From Clostridiales bacterium (GTDB lineage: Bacteria > Bacillota > Clostridia > Peptostreptococcales > Anaerovoracaceae), in assembly GCA_009911365.1 (NCBI GenBank), contig QXXF01000003.1:62001-126000 (forward strand): a stretch of 64,000 nt of DNA, read 5' to 3'. A model generated the notes under the pieces. That model worked only from the letters and a program-made list of their open reading frames with translations. It made no database searches and was not told the DNA's origin. Shown here piece by piece: positions 32,702 through 40,815 of the stretch. Every line of letters starts with the position of its first letter. Positions within the stretch are counted from its first letter, which is position 1. The translations under genes and the position numbers were made by a program.

Positions 32702-33406
32702 TTATCGCAGCAGATACCTGGCAAAAGCAATGGAAAGCGCTTGTTTGTAGGAGCGGCTCACAGGCAGAGTTTTCTGTGCGACGCGCACGCTGTTTTTTTC
32801 CAATGCGTCCAGATGGTTCAGGTTAACAAGATAGCGGTTGTGGATTCGTACAAAGCAGTCAGGCAGGGTGTTTGCCAAATCCCCCAGCTTGCCGTAAAAG
32901 GAAAAGGTCTCTCCTGCGGCCACTGCGTGGAGCAGGTGTTTTTCGCTGAAGATATATTGGATCCGCGCAAAAGGAAGGCGCAGAGTCTTTCCCCGCTGTT
33001 CAATGAAAAGACAAGTCTCTTGGCTCATGTTCAGCAGGTCCAGAGCGTCCCGCAGCACTTGGACGATTTTTTCTTCTTGATATGGTTTGAGGATATAATT
33101 GAAAGCCCGGACATCATAGCCTTGAAACACGAAATCCGAGTAAGCGGTCACAAAGATAATCACTGCGGATGGATCCAAGCGGCGAATGTGCTCCGCCGCG
33201 TCCATGCCAGAAACGCCATCCAGTTTGATATCCAGAAACAAGATCTGTTGATCCTGATTCCCCTTATAACTTGATATGAGCGCTTCTGCGCTGGAAAACT
33301 CAAAAATGCTGTAAGAAACGCCCCACAGCCCTAAAGAGCGATCGATAATCCTCTTTAGATCAATGCGGAGCTCCTTTTCATCATCACAAATCATCACATT
33401 CAGCAT
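32702..33406 (-). CDS. LytTR-family response regulator (AgrA/LytR type)
   Basis: A 234-residue regulator with a receiver domain (acidic pair ICDDE, phosphoacceptor Asp59 in ILFLDIKLDGVSGMDAAEHI, VTAYSDFVFQGYDVRAFNYILKP) and a C-terminal LytTR DNA-binding domain (residues about 135-234: QRGKTLRLPFARIQYIFSEKHLLHAV, FVRIHNRYLVNLNHLDALEKNSVRV). It is the first gene of the kinase operon. It diverges from the ABC genes at 33613, and a direct repeat with LytTR spacing lies between them, which suggests both autoregulation and control of the transporter. Confidence 0.94.
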   Translation of the reverse strand: MLNVMICDDEKELRIDLKRIIDRSLGLWGVSYSIFEFSSAEALISSYKGNQDQQILFLDIKLDGVSGMDAAEHIRRLDPSAVIIFVTAYSDFVFQGYDVRAFNYILKPYQEEKIVQVLRDALDLLNMSQETCLFIEQRGKTLRLPFARIQYIFSEKHLLHAVAAGETFSFYGKLGDLANTLPDCFVRIHNRYLVNLNHLDALEKNSVRVAQKTLPVSRSYKQALSIAFARYLLR

Positions 33407-33478
33407 ACAAGCCAGAAACCTTTCATGCGTTTTTCTTTCATGATCCTGTGATCATATTACCCTAATCATACTACATCA

Positions 33479-33575
33479 AAAGTGAAGTTTCATTACAATT
33501 TTGGAAAATCTGCGAAACTTGCGGAAAAAGACGCGGAACTTGTGATTAGGAAAGCTGAAAAATAAAGTGAAGTTT
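33479..33575 (+). repeat. Direct repeat AAAGTGAAGTTT, two copies
   Basis: AAAGTGAAGTTT occurs at 33479-33490 and 33564-33575, flanking the LytTR-type site in the same divergent region. The copies are 85 bases apart. They may be extra regulator sites or promoter duplications. Confidence 0.5.
33513..33542 (-). promoter_or_regulatory. LytTR-type direct repeat in the divergent promoter region
   Basis: On the minus strand CAAGTTCCG (33542-33534) and CAAGTTTCG (33521-33513) are 9-bp direct repeats separated by 12 bases, the spacing used by AgrA-like LytTR regulators. They lie between the regulator gene (starting 33406) and the ABC ATPase gene (starting 33613). Confidence 0.65.
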
Positions 33576-33612
33576 TGTAAAATACAGGAGAAAAACAAAA
33601 GGAGGAAAGCAA

Positions 33613-34371
33613 ATGCTGGAAGTAAAAAATTTGCATAAAAGTTATAAGACCGGCACGACTGTTTATCCAGTGCTAAAGGGCGTAAGCTTTAAAGTGAATA
33701 AGGGAGAATTCGTGGCAGTCATGGGACCGTCAGGCAGTGGCAAGACAACGCTGCTCAACTGCGTTTCCTGCTTTATTCCCCATGATGAAGGCGAAATCAT
33801 CCTCAAAGGCACTGATCTGTCAGGCCTCAGCGAAAGTAAGATCGCCAAGGTCAGGAATCGGTATCTGGGTTTCGTGTTCCAGGATTTCATGCTGCTGGAC
33901 GGCCTCACAGTGTTTGAAAACGTATGTGTCCCAAAGGTTATCAAGGAGGAACCTTATGAGGAAATGGAGAACAAGGCCAGGAAGCTGCTGCGGCTCTTTG
34001 ACATCGAAGCCATTCAAGACAAGTTTCCGGCGGAAATCTCCGGCGGGCAAAAACAGAGGACTGCTGTGGCTAGAGCGTTGATGAACGATCCGCTGTTGAT
34101 CCTCGCGGACGAGCCTACGGGAAACCTGGACAGCAAATCCAGCGAAGCGGTCATCGGTGCCTTCACAAACGCACAGAAACAGCTGGGGGCAACGATTTTC
34201 ATGGTGACGCACGACAGCTTTTCCGCCAGCTATTGCGACAGAGTCATTGTTATGAAGGATGGCGATATTTTTAAGGAATTAGAGCGAACCAGCAGGCCTC
34301 GGCAGTTTCATAACCAGCTGCTGGAAACGCTGGCAGCGATGAATGGTGGTGAAAGCAATGACGATGAATGA
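33613..34371 (+). CDS. BceA-like ABC transporter ATP-binding protein
   Basis: A 252-residue ATPase of the antimicrobial-peptide export/sensing group. Walker A MGPSGSGKTTLLN, Q-loop YLGFVFQDFMLLDGLTVFENV, signature ISGGQKQRTAVARALM, Walker [17 protein letters not shown] and H-loop MVTHDSFSA are intact. The sequence YKTGTTVYPVLKGVSFKVNKGEFVAVMG at the start is typical of BceA/YtsC proteins. ATG 33613 follows AAAGGAGGAAAGCAA. It overlaps the permease start by 14 bases. It pairs with the divergent LytTR/GHKL system rather than the BceRS type, which is a variation on the usual theme. Confidence 0.94.
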   Translation: MLEVKNLHKSYKTGTTVYPVLKGVSFKVNKGEFVAVMGPSGSGKTTLLNCVSCFIPHDEGEIILKGTDLSGLSESKIAKVRNRYLGFVFQDFMLLDGLTVFENVCVPKVIKEEPYEEMENKARKLLRLFDIEAIQDKFPAEISGGQKQRTAVARALMNDPLLILADEPTGNLDSKSSEAVIGAFTNAQKQLGATIFMVTHDSFSASYCDRVIVMKDGDIFKELERTSRPRQFHNQLLETLAAMNGGESNDDE

Positions 34372-36511
34372 TATTTGGAGAAAGCTGCGGAAAAACAACA
34401 AAGGTCAGTATCGCCAATTCCGTTTTTGCGTAGGGTTCGCAGTCATGCTCATCACATCGTATTTGATGATGTTGCAAAGCCCGTTGATCCAGAACACCTT
34501 GCCTGAAGGGGGCGACTCTCGCAAGCAGGTTTACATGATCTTCGTTTTAGCCGCGGTGGGCTGCGTGATTTTCATTGCCTACGCTGCAGGGTTGTTCCTT
34601 CGGTACAAGAGCCGAGAAGTTGGCGTATTTTTGGCCCTGGGCACGAACAAGAAAAAGGTGCGAAAGGCACTACTGTATGAGATCGCAGCATGCGCAGCAG
34701 CCACCTCTGCGGCAGGGTTTGCCGCAGGCTGTTTGCTGGCCTGGTGCATCGGGCGGCTTTTTGAACTTTTAGTGAAAGGAATTTCTGAATATCGATTTGG
34801 TTTTACACTGGCTGGCTTTGGCGCAAGTCTGATTTATGCCGCAGTTGTCTTTGCTCTTGTGATTGGCTTAGCGATCCGATTCATGAAGCGCGGTAACATC
34901 ATGGACATCCTCAACGAGCAGCGAAAGCAAGAACCTTTGAAAAAGATCGTTACGCCAAAATACCTGATCAGCGGCTGGGTTTTGCTGGCAGCTGGCATCT
35001 TGCTGGGATTCCTCATGCCTACCGCGGTGGCGAAAATGACAGGTCATTATCTGGGCGCTTGGACAAACCTCTTTTATCTGGCGGCTCTTTTGGGACTTTA
35101 TCAAATTTTGGTGTATTCGGTTTCCTGTCATAGGAGAGGCGTGCGTCCGCAGAGATACTATAATCACTTGATTTCTTACGGCATGCTGAAATTCCAGGGC
35201 CGTTCCATTGTTCGCAACATGCTGGTGATCAGTTTGCTGCTGGCAGGAGGGCTGTTCGCTGTTTTTTATATCCCGCAGAACACCATGACCATGCAGGAAG
35301 GGTTTGAAAAATGCGAAGCCATGTACAGCATGTTTTACACCAAAGGCGCGAAGGTTCCTGATCGGGAAGAAATTTATAATCTTGCCAAGCAGCATGGCGT
35401 GAAACTGCGGGATTACCGTGAGGCCCAGTTTGTACAGGCAGTGGGGAGCGGTGTGAAACGGGATGATGTAGATGAAAACAACAACTTGATGGATGTTTAC
35501 GAAGAAAAACATGCGGTCTATGAATTTCTTAGTGTCAGTGGCTTTGAGACCCTCACTGGACAGAGCGTCCAGGTGGAAGAAGGAGCGTATTACCAGATCC
35601 AGACAGGCGATGCGCAGGAAAATCTTTTTTTTCGGTTCGATGATCTAGATCAAGTTTATTTGGATAAAAAAGATGTTTTCATGAAAATGGAATATAAAGG
35701 GAATCTAGTCTATCACTCTCTAGTGCAAGGATATGGATTCGACGCTGAAAGCCGCTATGTGATCAGTGATGCGGACTATGACAAGCTAAAAGCCGGAACC
35801 AGCCAGTTTCCAAGGGAAACACAGGTCTTGTTTGACAGTGATACTGGCAGCGAGGAGGATGAAACAGAAAAGGCGGAAGCTTTTTCCGCGGCCCTTTACA
35901 AAGAATTTGGTGAGAGGATGGCAGAAGACATGAAGGTTTGCGGTGCTTTTGACGCGTATCAAAGTTTCCTGGCCGGGCCGGGATACGGTTATGCGGGCAT
36001 GGTCCGCTATGACCCGAAAAATTCCACAAAAGAGGCGGACTGGCAGTACGAGCCTCAATTTTTGCCTTTGCGGAAAGCCAACGGAGTGAAATCTTACAGC
36101 GTTTATATGCTGCTGTTTCTGTATGTGGCTGTCATCTGTCTGGCGGCTGCGGGCATCATCTCTTTTGCTAGGAGCCAGAGCGTGGGGCTGAGCAGCCAAC
36201 AGGTTTTTCAGGATTTGGAACGGTTGGGAGCGGACCGCCAGTATTTGAACAAGCTGTTGGCAAAGCAGGTGCGGAAAGTGTATGTGCTGCCGACCGCCAT
36301 CGGAACAATCGGGATCTTTGCTTTTGAAGCTCTGCTGCTCCAAGGAAACGACGGCCGCCTAACAGCGGATGAGCTGAAGCTGCTGCCCATCATAGTGCTG
36401 GTGCTACTGGTAACCGCGGCGTATCAATACAGCGTGTACCGATTTTCCATGAAAAAAGTGGCGGAAATGCTGAGAATAGCAAATGAATCCGGGTCACAAG
36501 CAAGCAGCTGA
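34358..36511 (+). CDS. BceB-like FtsX-family permease
   Basis: A 717-residue permease with the BceB layout: one N-terminal helix, an FtsX core near residues 55-120 (YKSREVGVFLALGTNKKKVRKALLYEIAACAAATS), further helices to about 310, a large extracellular domain (about 315-590), and three C-terminal helices with FSLSSQQVF-like SVGLSSQQVFQDLERLGADRQYLNKLLAKQ. BceAB transporters detect and remove bacitracin-like peptides from lipid carriers. The start 34358 is preferred because GGTGGTG lies six bases upstream; ATG 34364 is an alternative. It overlaps the ATPase gene. A strong terminator follows. Confidence 0.92.
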   Translation: MTMNDIWRKLRKNNKGQYRQFRFCVGFAVMLITSYLMMLQSPLIQNTLPEGGDSRKQVYMIFVLAAVGCVIFIAYAAGLFLRYKSREVGVFLALGTNKKKVRKALLYEIAACAAATSAAGFAAGCLLAWCIGRLFELLVKGISEYRFGFTLAGFGASLIYAAVVFALVIGLAIRFMKRGNIMDILNEQRKQEPLKKIVTPKYLISGWVLLAAGILLGFLMPTAVAKMTGHYLGAWTNLFYLAALLGLYQILVYSVSCHRRGVRPQRYYNHLISYGMLKFQGRSIVRNMLVISLLLAGGLFAVFYIPQNTMTMQEGFEKCEAMYSMFYTKGAKVPDREEIYNLAKQHGVKLRDYREAQFVQAVGSGVKRDDVDENNNLMDVYEEKHAVYEFLSVSGFETLTGQSVQVEEGAYYQIQTGDAQENLFFRFDDLDQVYLDKKDVFMKMEYKGNLVYHSLVQGYGFDAESRYVISDADYDKLKAGTSQFPRETQVLFDSDTGSEEDETEKAEAFSAALYKEFGERMAEDMKVCGAFDAYQSFLAGPGYGYAGMVRYDPKNSTKEADWQYEPQFLPLRKANGVKSYSVYMLLFLYVAVICLAAAGIISFARSQSVGLSSQQVFQDLERLGADRQYLNKLLAKQVRKVYVLPTAIGTIGIFAFEALLLQGNDGRLTADELKLLPIIVLVLLVTAAYQYSVYRFSMKKVAEMLRIANESGSQASS

Positions 36512-36551
36512 CCCAGCGATCGGATCTTGTGAAGTGAAAATGCGTGTAAAA

Positions 36552-36597
36552 CAATATCATCGTTTAGGAACAAACGATGATATTGTTTGATTTTTTT
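36552..36597 (+). terminator. Intrinsic terminator of the BceAB-like genes
   Basis: CAATATCATCGTTT (36552-36565) and AAACGATGATATTG (36572-36585) pair perfectly over 14 bp with a 6-base loop; a seven-T run follows at 36591-36597. Confidence 0.93.
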
Positions 36598-36625
36598 GAT
36601 TTATCTGGAAAATTGCCTTAAGATA

Positions 36626-36653
36626 TTGACAAAAATATGAGGTAAGGTATAAT
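36626..36653 (+). promoter_or_regulatory. Sigma-A promoter of the C69 peptidase gene
   Basis: TTGACA (36626-36631), a 16-base spacer and TATAAT (36648-36653), both perfect matches to consensus. The predicted leader is about 185 bases. Confidence 0.8.
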
Positions 36654-36844
36654 GAAAACAATCTAGATAAAAGGCTTTAGCGGCACACAAATAGAATAAA
36701 CCTTCTCTACAGTACAGTATATCCTTTGAAAAAGCCTAAAAATGATATGGCATATCTAATTGATCACTTCACTTTATTTGATTTGTTGTAACCCAGTATT
36801 TCAAAAACATTGAAATACCTCTAACCATGATGAGGGGGAAAGTT

Positions 36845-38962
36845 ATGTTTAAGAAAAAAATTTCTAAGGTGCTCGTATCCTTGGTGACGATCGTGTTCTT
36901 CACGGTTTCCAGTACGGTCGTTTCTTTTGGATGCACGGGAATCTATTTTGGAAAAGATGTCACGGACAATGGTACGACTCTAGTGGGTCGATCTGAAGAC
37001 TCTGGTTGGACACGGTACAAAAAGAACTATACTGTTAGACAAGGTGCTACTCATGCGGCAGGAGAGATGTATAAAGGCAGCGGTGGCTTTACGATCCCAT
37101 ATCCAGCCAAAACCTTCCGCTACACATTGGTAAAAGACTATACTGGTGAAGGCGAAGAAGAAATGGCGCAGGTAGGGACCAATGAAAAGGGCGTGGCCGT
37201 AACCGGAACCGTATCCTTGTCTGGCGGGAAGCCAGAGATCGTAGGTTCCCGAAATTCAAATGTCACACCTGCCGATGCGATGGTTAACGATGGTCTTTGT
37301 GAAGAGGACATCCCTTCCGTGGTTCTCATGCAGGCAGAATCAGCCCGTCATGGTGCGGAAGTGATGATCGACATCTATGAAACCAAAGGCGCAGGTGGAA
37401 GAGACATGACCATGATCACAGATAAAGATGAAACCTGGATCGTGCAGTCTCTCAGCGGGCATAACGCTGTGGCTGTCAAAGCACCAGATGATATGGTTGG
37501 GCTGTCACCAAATATAACGGCGAATGTGGATCTGTCCAACAAGAAAGATGTCATCATGACAAAAAATCTGGTGAAAACACCGGATCAAGCAGGGACTCTC
37601 AAAAGAGACGCACAGGGTGTCATCCTTATTGCGGATAGTTATGCGAACGAACCACAGAGCGTGAGCAATCGTCTCTGGCAGGGTTATTACTATCTGAAGG
37701 GTGAGACTTATGCCAACAATACAAAGCCTGGCTACATCGATTTCTTTAAAACTCCGCGCAAAGAAAAGAACTATTCACTTTATGAGGCACTTCGCCTGCT
37801 GGCCTTTAGAGGCGAAGGAACGGCAAAATACGGTGGAACAGGCACGGGCAACAGTGCGGGAATCGGAAACGACAACAACCTGGAGTCCCATGTCTTTGAA
37901 GTTCGTCATGACATGCCGGCAGAGTTGTCCGTTGTTCAATGGCTTTCCCTGTCGCCGGTTGAATTCGGCGTATACATCCCAGGGTACAATGCTCTGGTCA
38001 CAGAGACGATAGCTGAAAACAGCATTGGTCTTGACACCATGGTATACAACGAGGAAAACCCAAGCGCCAATTCCTACAGAACCGTATTCTTCGAACTCTA
38101 CTTCCTGTGCAAAGGAAAAGGTAAAGTGGACGACAAGAACGTAGGAAGCCTGGAAGCAAGGACCAAATACGGATCCGGCGTTCAGCAGTTCTGGGAAAAG
38201 TATCAGAAATCATTGATTTCTCAGCAGAAAGAAATCGACAAGGATATGCAGAAGATCTTAGCATATGATTATGATCTGGCTCTTAAAAAAGCGACCGAGC
38301 TGAACAAACATCTGCAAAGTGAGGCTCTTGGATATGCCAAACAAATGGTGAACGAGCTGAAAGCTTGGAAGGATGACGGCGGTGTGTACATGCCAACTGC
38401 TCTGAAAGAAGGGAAGCTGCCGACTTACACCTTTGACGCCATTGGCGGCACAGGTCTTCCGAAAGATGTGAGCAACGCTAAGGTTTCTAAGATCAGCAAT
38501 CAGGCATACACGGGAAAGGCAAAAAAACCAGCGTTTACTGTAAAGTATGATGGAAAGACACTTGCCAAAGATAAAGACTATACCGTCACATATTCCAATA
38601 ACAAAAAGGTGGGGAAAGCAACAGCCACCATTAAGGGGATTAACGGCTATACAGGCACCAAAACTGTGAAATTTAATATCGTTCCGAAGAAGACCAGCGT
38701 CAAAAAGGTAAAGGCTGGTTACAAGAAAGCGACTGTTTCCTGGAAGAAAGTCTCGGGAATCACCAAGTACCAGGTAAGATACAAGACGGCCAATTCAAAG
38801 ACTTGGAAAATTAAGAACGTATCTGCCAAGAGTACAAAAGTGACAATCAAAAAACTGAAAAAAGGGAAGAAGTACAACTTCCAGGTAAGATCTTACAAAA
38901 CAGTGAAGAAAGAAAAATATCGCAGTGATTGGAGCAAGACCAAGTCCGTAAAGGTCAGGTAA
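36845..38962 (+). CDS. Secreted C69-family dipeptidase with MBG and Fn3-like C-terminal domains
   Basis: A 705-residue exported peptidase. A signal peptide (KKK, then a hydrophobic core, ending VSFG) leads to Cys30 in CTGIYFGKDVTDNGTTLVGRSEDSG, the N-terminal nucleophile of C69 peptidases, so cleavage before Cys30 would both export and activate it. The catalytic domain runs to about residue 540 (GAGGRDMTMITDKDETWIVQSLSGHNAVAVK, ESHVFEVRHDMP). It is followed by an MBG-type domain (YTGKAKKPAFTVKYDGKTLAKDKDYTVTYSNN) and an Fn3-like domain (about 615-705), both very lysine-rich, common in clostridial surface proteins. ATG 36845 follows GAGGGGGAAAGTT. It has its own promoter and leader. The substrate is probably short peptides. 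Confidence 0.9.
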   Translation: MFKKKISKVLVSLVTIVFFTVSSTVVSFGCTGIYFGKDVTDNGTTLVGRSEDSGWTRYKKNYTVRQGATHAAGEMYKGSGGFTIPYPAKTFRYTLVKDYTGEGEEEMAQVGTNEKGVAVTGTVSLSGGKPEIVGSRNSNVTPADAMVNDGLCEEDIPSVVLMQAESARHGAEVMIDIYETKGAGGRDMTMITDKDETWIVQSLSGHNAVAVKAPDDMVGLSPNITANVDLSNKKDVIMTKNLVKTPDQAGTLKRDAQGVILIADSYANEPQSVSNRLWQGYYYLKGETYANNTKPGYIDFFKTPRKEKNYSLYEALRLLAFRGEGTAKYGGTGTGNSAGIGNDNNLESHVFEVRHDMPAELSVVQWLSLSPVEFGVYIPGYNALVTETIAENSIGLDTMVYNEENPSANSYRTVFFELYFLCKGKGKVDDKNVGSLEARTKYGSGVQQFWEKYQKSLISQQKEIDKDMQKILAYDYDLALKKATELNKHLQSEALGYAKQMVNELKAWKDDGGVYMPTALKEGKLPTYTFDAIGGTGLPKDVSNAKVSKISNQAYTGKAKKPAFTVKYDGKTLAKDKDYTVTYSNNKKVGKATATIKGINGYTGTKTVKFNIVPKKTSVKKVKAGYKKATVSWKKVSGITKYQVRYKTANSKTWKIKNVSAKSTKVTIKKLKKGKKYNFQVRSYKTVKKEKYRSDWSKTKSVKVR

Positions 38963-39106
38963 TTAGGCCTATCGGGAAAGAAACCGCAGAACAGGAGGCT
39001 TGATAAAAGCTGCCATATCGCTTATGCGCATGCTTTTACTCAGTCGATATAGCCTTAAAACTAGATAAGAAGTAAAGGCGATATGCCCTGTGGAAGGGCC
39101 GAGCGG

Positions 39107-39156
39107 ACACCTCTTAAGCAGATGGGAATCATTAAAAGCTGCTTGAGAGGTGTTTT
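39107..39156 (+). terminator. Intrinsic terminator
   Basis: ACACCTCTTAAGCAG (39107-39121) pairs with CTGCTTGAGAGGTGT (39139-39153) with one wobble mismatch, followed by TTTTT. It ends the peptidase transcript. A guaA promoter-like TGTACA-17-TAAAAT follows near 39176-39204. Confidence 0.88.
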
Positions 39157-39248
39157 TCGTTTTTCTCCAAAGAATGTACAAATCTTGCGTCCTGTGGTAA
39201 AATGAGAACAAGCATACCGAGAAAATCGCGACATAAAGGAGAGTGCAA

Positions 39249-40553
39249 ATGAAACAGGACATGATCATAATACTGGATTTAGGCAATGCGGAAAATACCA
39301 CCATCGCCAGAGCCATCCGGGCCCTGGGCGTTTACAGTGAGATTTATCCGCATGATATCACAAAGGAAGAGCTGGCCGCATTGAGCAATGTGAAGGGAAT
39401 CATCATCAATGGCGGGCCAAACAATATCGTGGACGGAGAAAAAATCGACGTGGGACCGTGGGTCTACGAAGCGGGCTGTCCGGTGCTGGCAGTGGACCAT
39501 CCCCAGGCGAATTGCGAGAAACTAGACAAATGGCCGGAAGCAGAGGCGGAGCAGGAATCCGCGCTAAAGGGCTTTATTTTGGAAACATGCAGAGCTGAGA
39601 AAAATTGGAATATGAAAAATTTCGTCGCGGATCAGGTAGAGCTGATCAAACAGCAGGTTGGAGATAAAAAAGTGCTGCTGGCTCTGTCCGGCGGCGTTGA
39701 CAGTTCCGTAGTGGCCGCGTTGCTGATCAAAGCCATCGGTAAGCAGCTGGTATGCGTCCATGTGAATCATGGCTTGATGCGCAAGGGAGAATCAGAGAGC
39801 GTCATCGAAGTGTTCCAAAACCAGCTGGATGCGAACCTGATTTATGTAGATGCCACAGACCGTTTTCTGTCAAAGCTAGAAAATGTGGCTGACCCGGAAA
39901 AGAAGCGCAAGATCATAGGCACTGAATTTATCCGTGTGTTTGAAGAGGAAGCCAGAAAGCTGGAAGGCATTGATTTCCTTGCGCAGGGAACCATTTATCC
40001 AGATATCGTGGAAAGCGGAACGAAAACCGCTAAAGTCGTGAAATCCCATCATAATGTGGGCGGGTTGCCTGACGATTTGCAGTTTGAGCTGGTAGAGCCG
40101 GTTCGTCAGCTGTTTAAGGATGAAGTGCGAGCTTGCGGCCTAGAGTTGGGACTGCCTCATGATATGGTGTTCCGTCAGCCGTTCCCAGGTCCAGGGCTGG
40201 GCGTTCGCTGTCTGGGGGCCATCACTAGGGAAAGGCTGGAAGCCGTACGGGAATCCGATGCCATTCTGCGGGAAGAATTCGCCAAAGCTGGTTTGGACAA
40301 AAAAGTATGGCAGTACTTTACTGTTGTGCCCGACTTCAAATCCGTAGGGGTGAAGGACAATGCCAGAAGCTTTGAATATCCGGTGATTCTGCGGGCTATC
40401 AACACCATTGACGCTATGACCGCCAGCATCGAACAGATCGAATGGCCGATCCTGCTGAAAATCACGGATCGGATTTTAGCGGAAGTGAAAAACGTGAATC
40501 GCGTGTGCTACGATATCAGTCCGAAGCCTTGTGCGACGATAGAGTGGGAATAA
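39249..40553 (+). CDS. guaA: GMP synthase with a truncated glutaminase domain
   Basis: A 434-residue GMP synthase, about 80-90 residues shorter than usual. The ATP pyrophosphatase domain is complete: LSGGVDSSVVAAL (Ser147-Ser153), GTIYPDIVESG, KSHHNVGGLPDDLQFELVEPVRQLFKDEVR, and the C-terminal dimerisation/XMP domain to the terminal IEWE. The amidotransferase domain starts normally (IIILDLGNAENTTIARAIRALGVYSEIYPHD, IIINGGPNNIV) but stops after GCPVLAVDHP and jumps to ALKGFILETCRAEKNW, skipping the GxCxGMQ nucleophile and the HPE triad. It should therefore use free ammonia, or a separate glutaminase. ATG 39249 follows AAAGGAGAGTGCAA; a GTG two codons earlier is less likely. The reading frame has no break, so this looks like a stable form rather than decay. 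Confidence 0.9.
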   Translation: MKQDMIIILDLGNAENTTIARAIRALGVYSEIYPHDITKEELAALSNVKGIIINGGPNNIVDGEKIDVGPWVYEAGCPVLAVDHPQANCEKLDKWPEAEAEQESALKGFILETCRAEKNWNMKNFVADQVELIKQQVGDKKVLLALSGGVDSSVVAALLIKAIGKQLVCVHVNHGLMRKGESESVIEVFQNQLDANLIYVDATDRFLSKLENVADPEKKRKIIGTEFIRVFEEEARKLEGIDFLAQGTIYPDIVESGTKTAKVVKSHHNVGGLPDDLQFELVEPVRQLFKDEVRACGLELGLPHDMVFRQPFPGPGLGVRCLGAITRERLEAVRESDAILREEFAKAGLDKKVWQYFTVVPDFKSVGVKDNARSFEYPVILRAINTIDAMTASIEQIEWPILLKITDRILAEVKNVNRVCYDISPKPCATIEWE

Positions 40554-40560
40554 AATGATG

Positions 40561-40603
40561 AAAAGCTCCCAATCCCTGAAAATATAGGGGTTGGGAGCTT
40601 TTT
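40561..40603. terminator. Intrinsic terminator after guaA
   Basis: AAAAGCTCCCAATCCC (40561-40576) pairs with GGGGTTGGGAGCTTTT (40587-40602) with a single mismatch; the T-run serves the plus strand. Confidence 0.92.
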
Positions 40604-40642
40604 GAATCCTGTGGCTTTTCTTCTACAATTCAGACCATTGCG

Positions 40643-40815
40643 TTAGTTGATGATTTTCCAATGGCCGGTTTTGTCAGAACCAACCCGTTCAATGGCTTTT
40701 TTATTTTTCAAAGATTTGATTGCGCGATCAATAGTACGAGCGGAAATGTCAAGTGCCTCGATTAAATCCATGCGAGTGATACTAGCGTTTTCTGCGATCG
40801 CCAGCGCGGTAGGTG
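40643..40815 (-). pseudogene. C-terminal remnant of a winged-helix regulator or AlbA/RecG-like protein
   Basis: On the minus strand a frame ending in TAA at 40645-40643 encodes about 55 residues: ASITRMDLIEALDISARTID, then RAIKSLKNKKAIERVGSDKT and GHWKII. This is the winged-helix module that closes AlbA/divergent-AAA ATP-binding proteins. No start or N-terminal part is present: the frame stops matching near 40815, exactly where a truncated flavodoxin-type gene begins on the other strand. It is a deletion scar. Confidence 0.65.

Larger units (their letters stand above)
36512..36844 (+). other. Intergenic region and leader of the C69 peptidase gene
   Basis: After the terminator and promoter, the roughly 185-base leader contains AGGCTTT/AAAGCCT pairing across about 60 bases and a perfect 8-bp hairpin GTATTTCA/TGAAATAC (36796-36803 with 36811-36818) 20 bases before the ribosome binding site. 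No gene is present and I match no known riboswitch. Confidence 0.45.

Noticed and set aside
31136-33406. Possible agr quorum-sensing locus around the GHKL/LytTR pair
   Set aside because: No AgrB-like protease or AgrD-like peptide gene is present on either side; only the kinase and regulator resemble agr.
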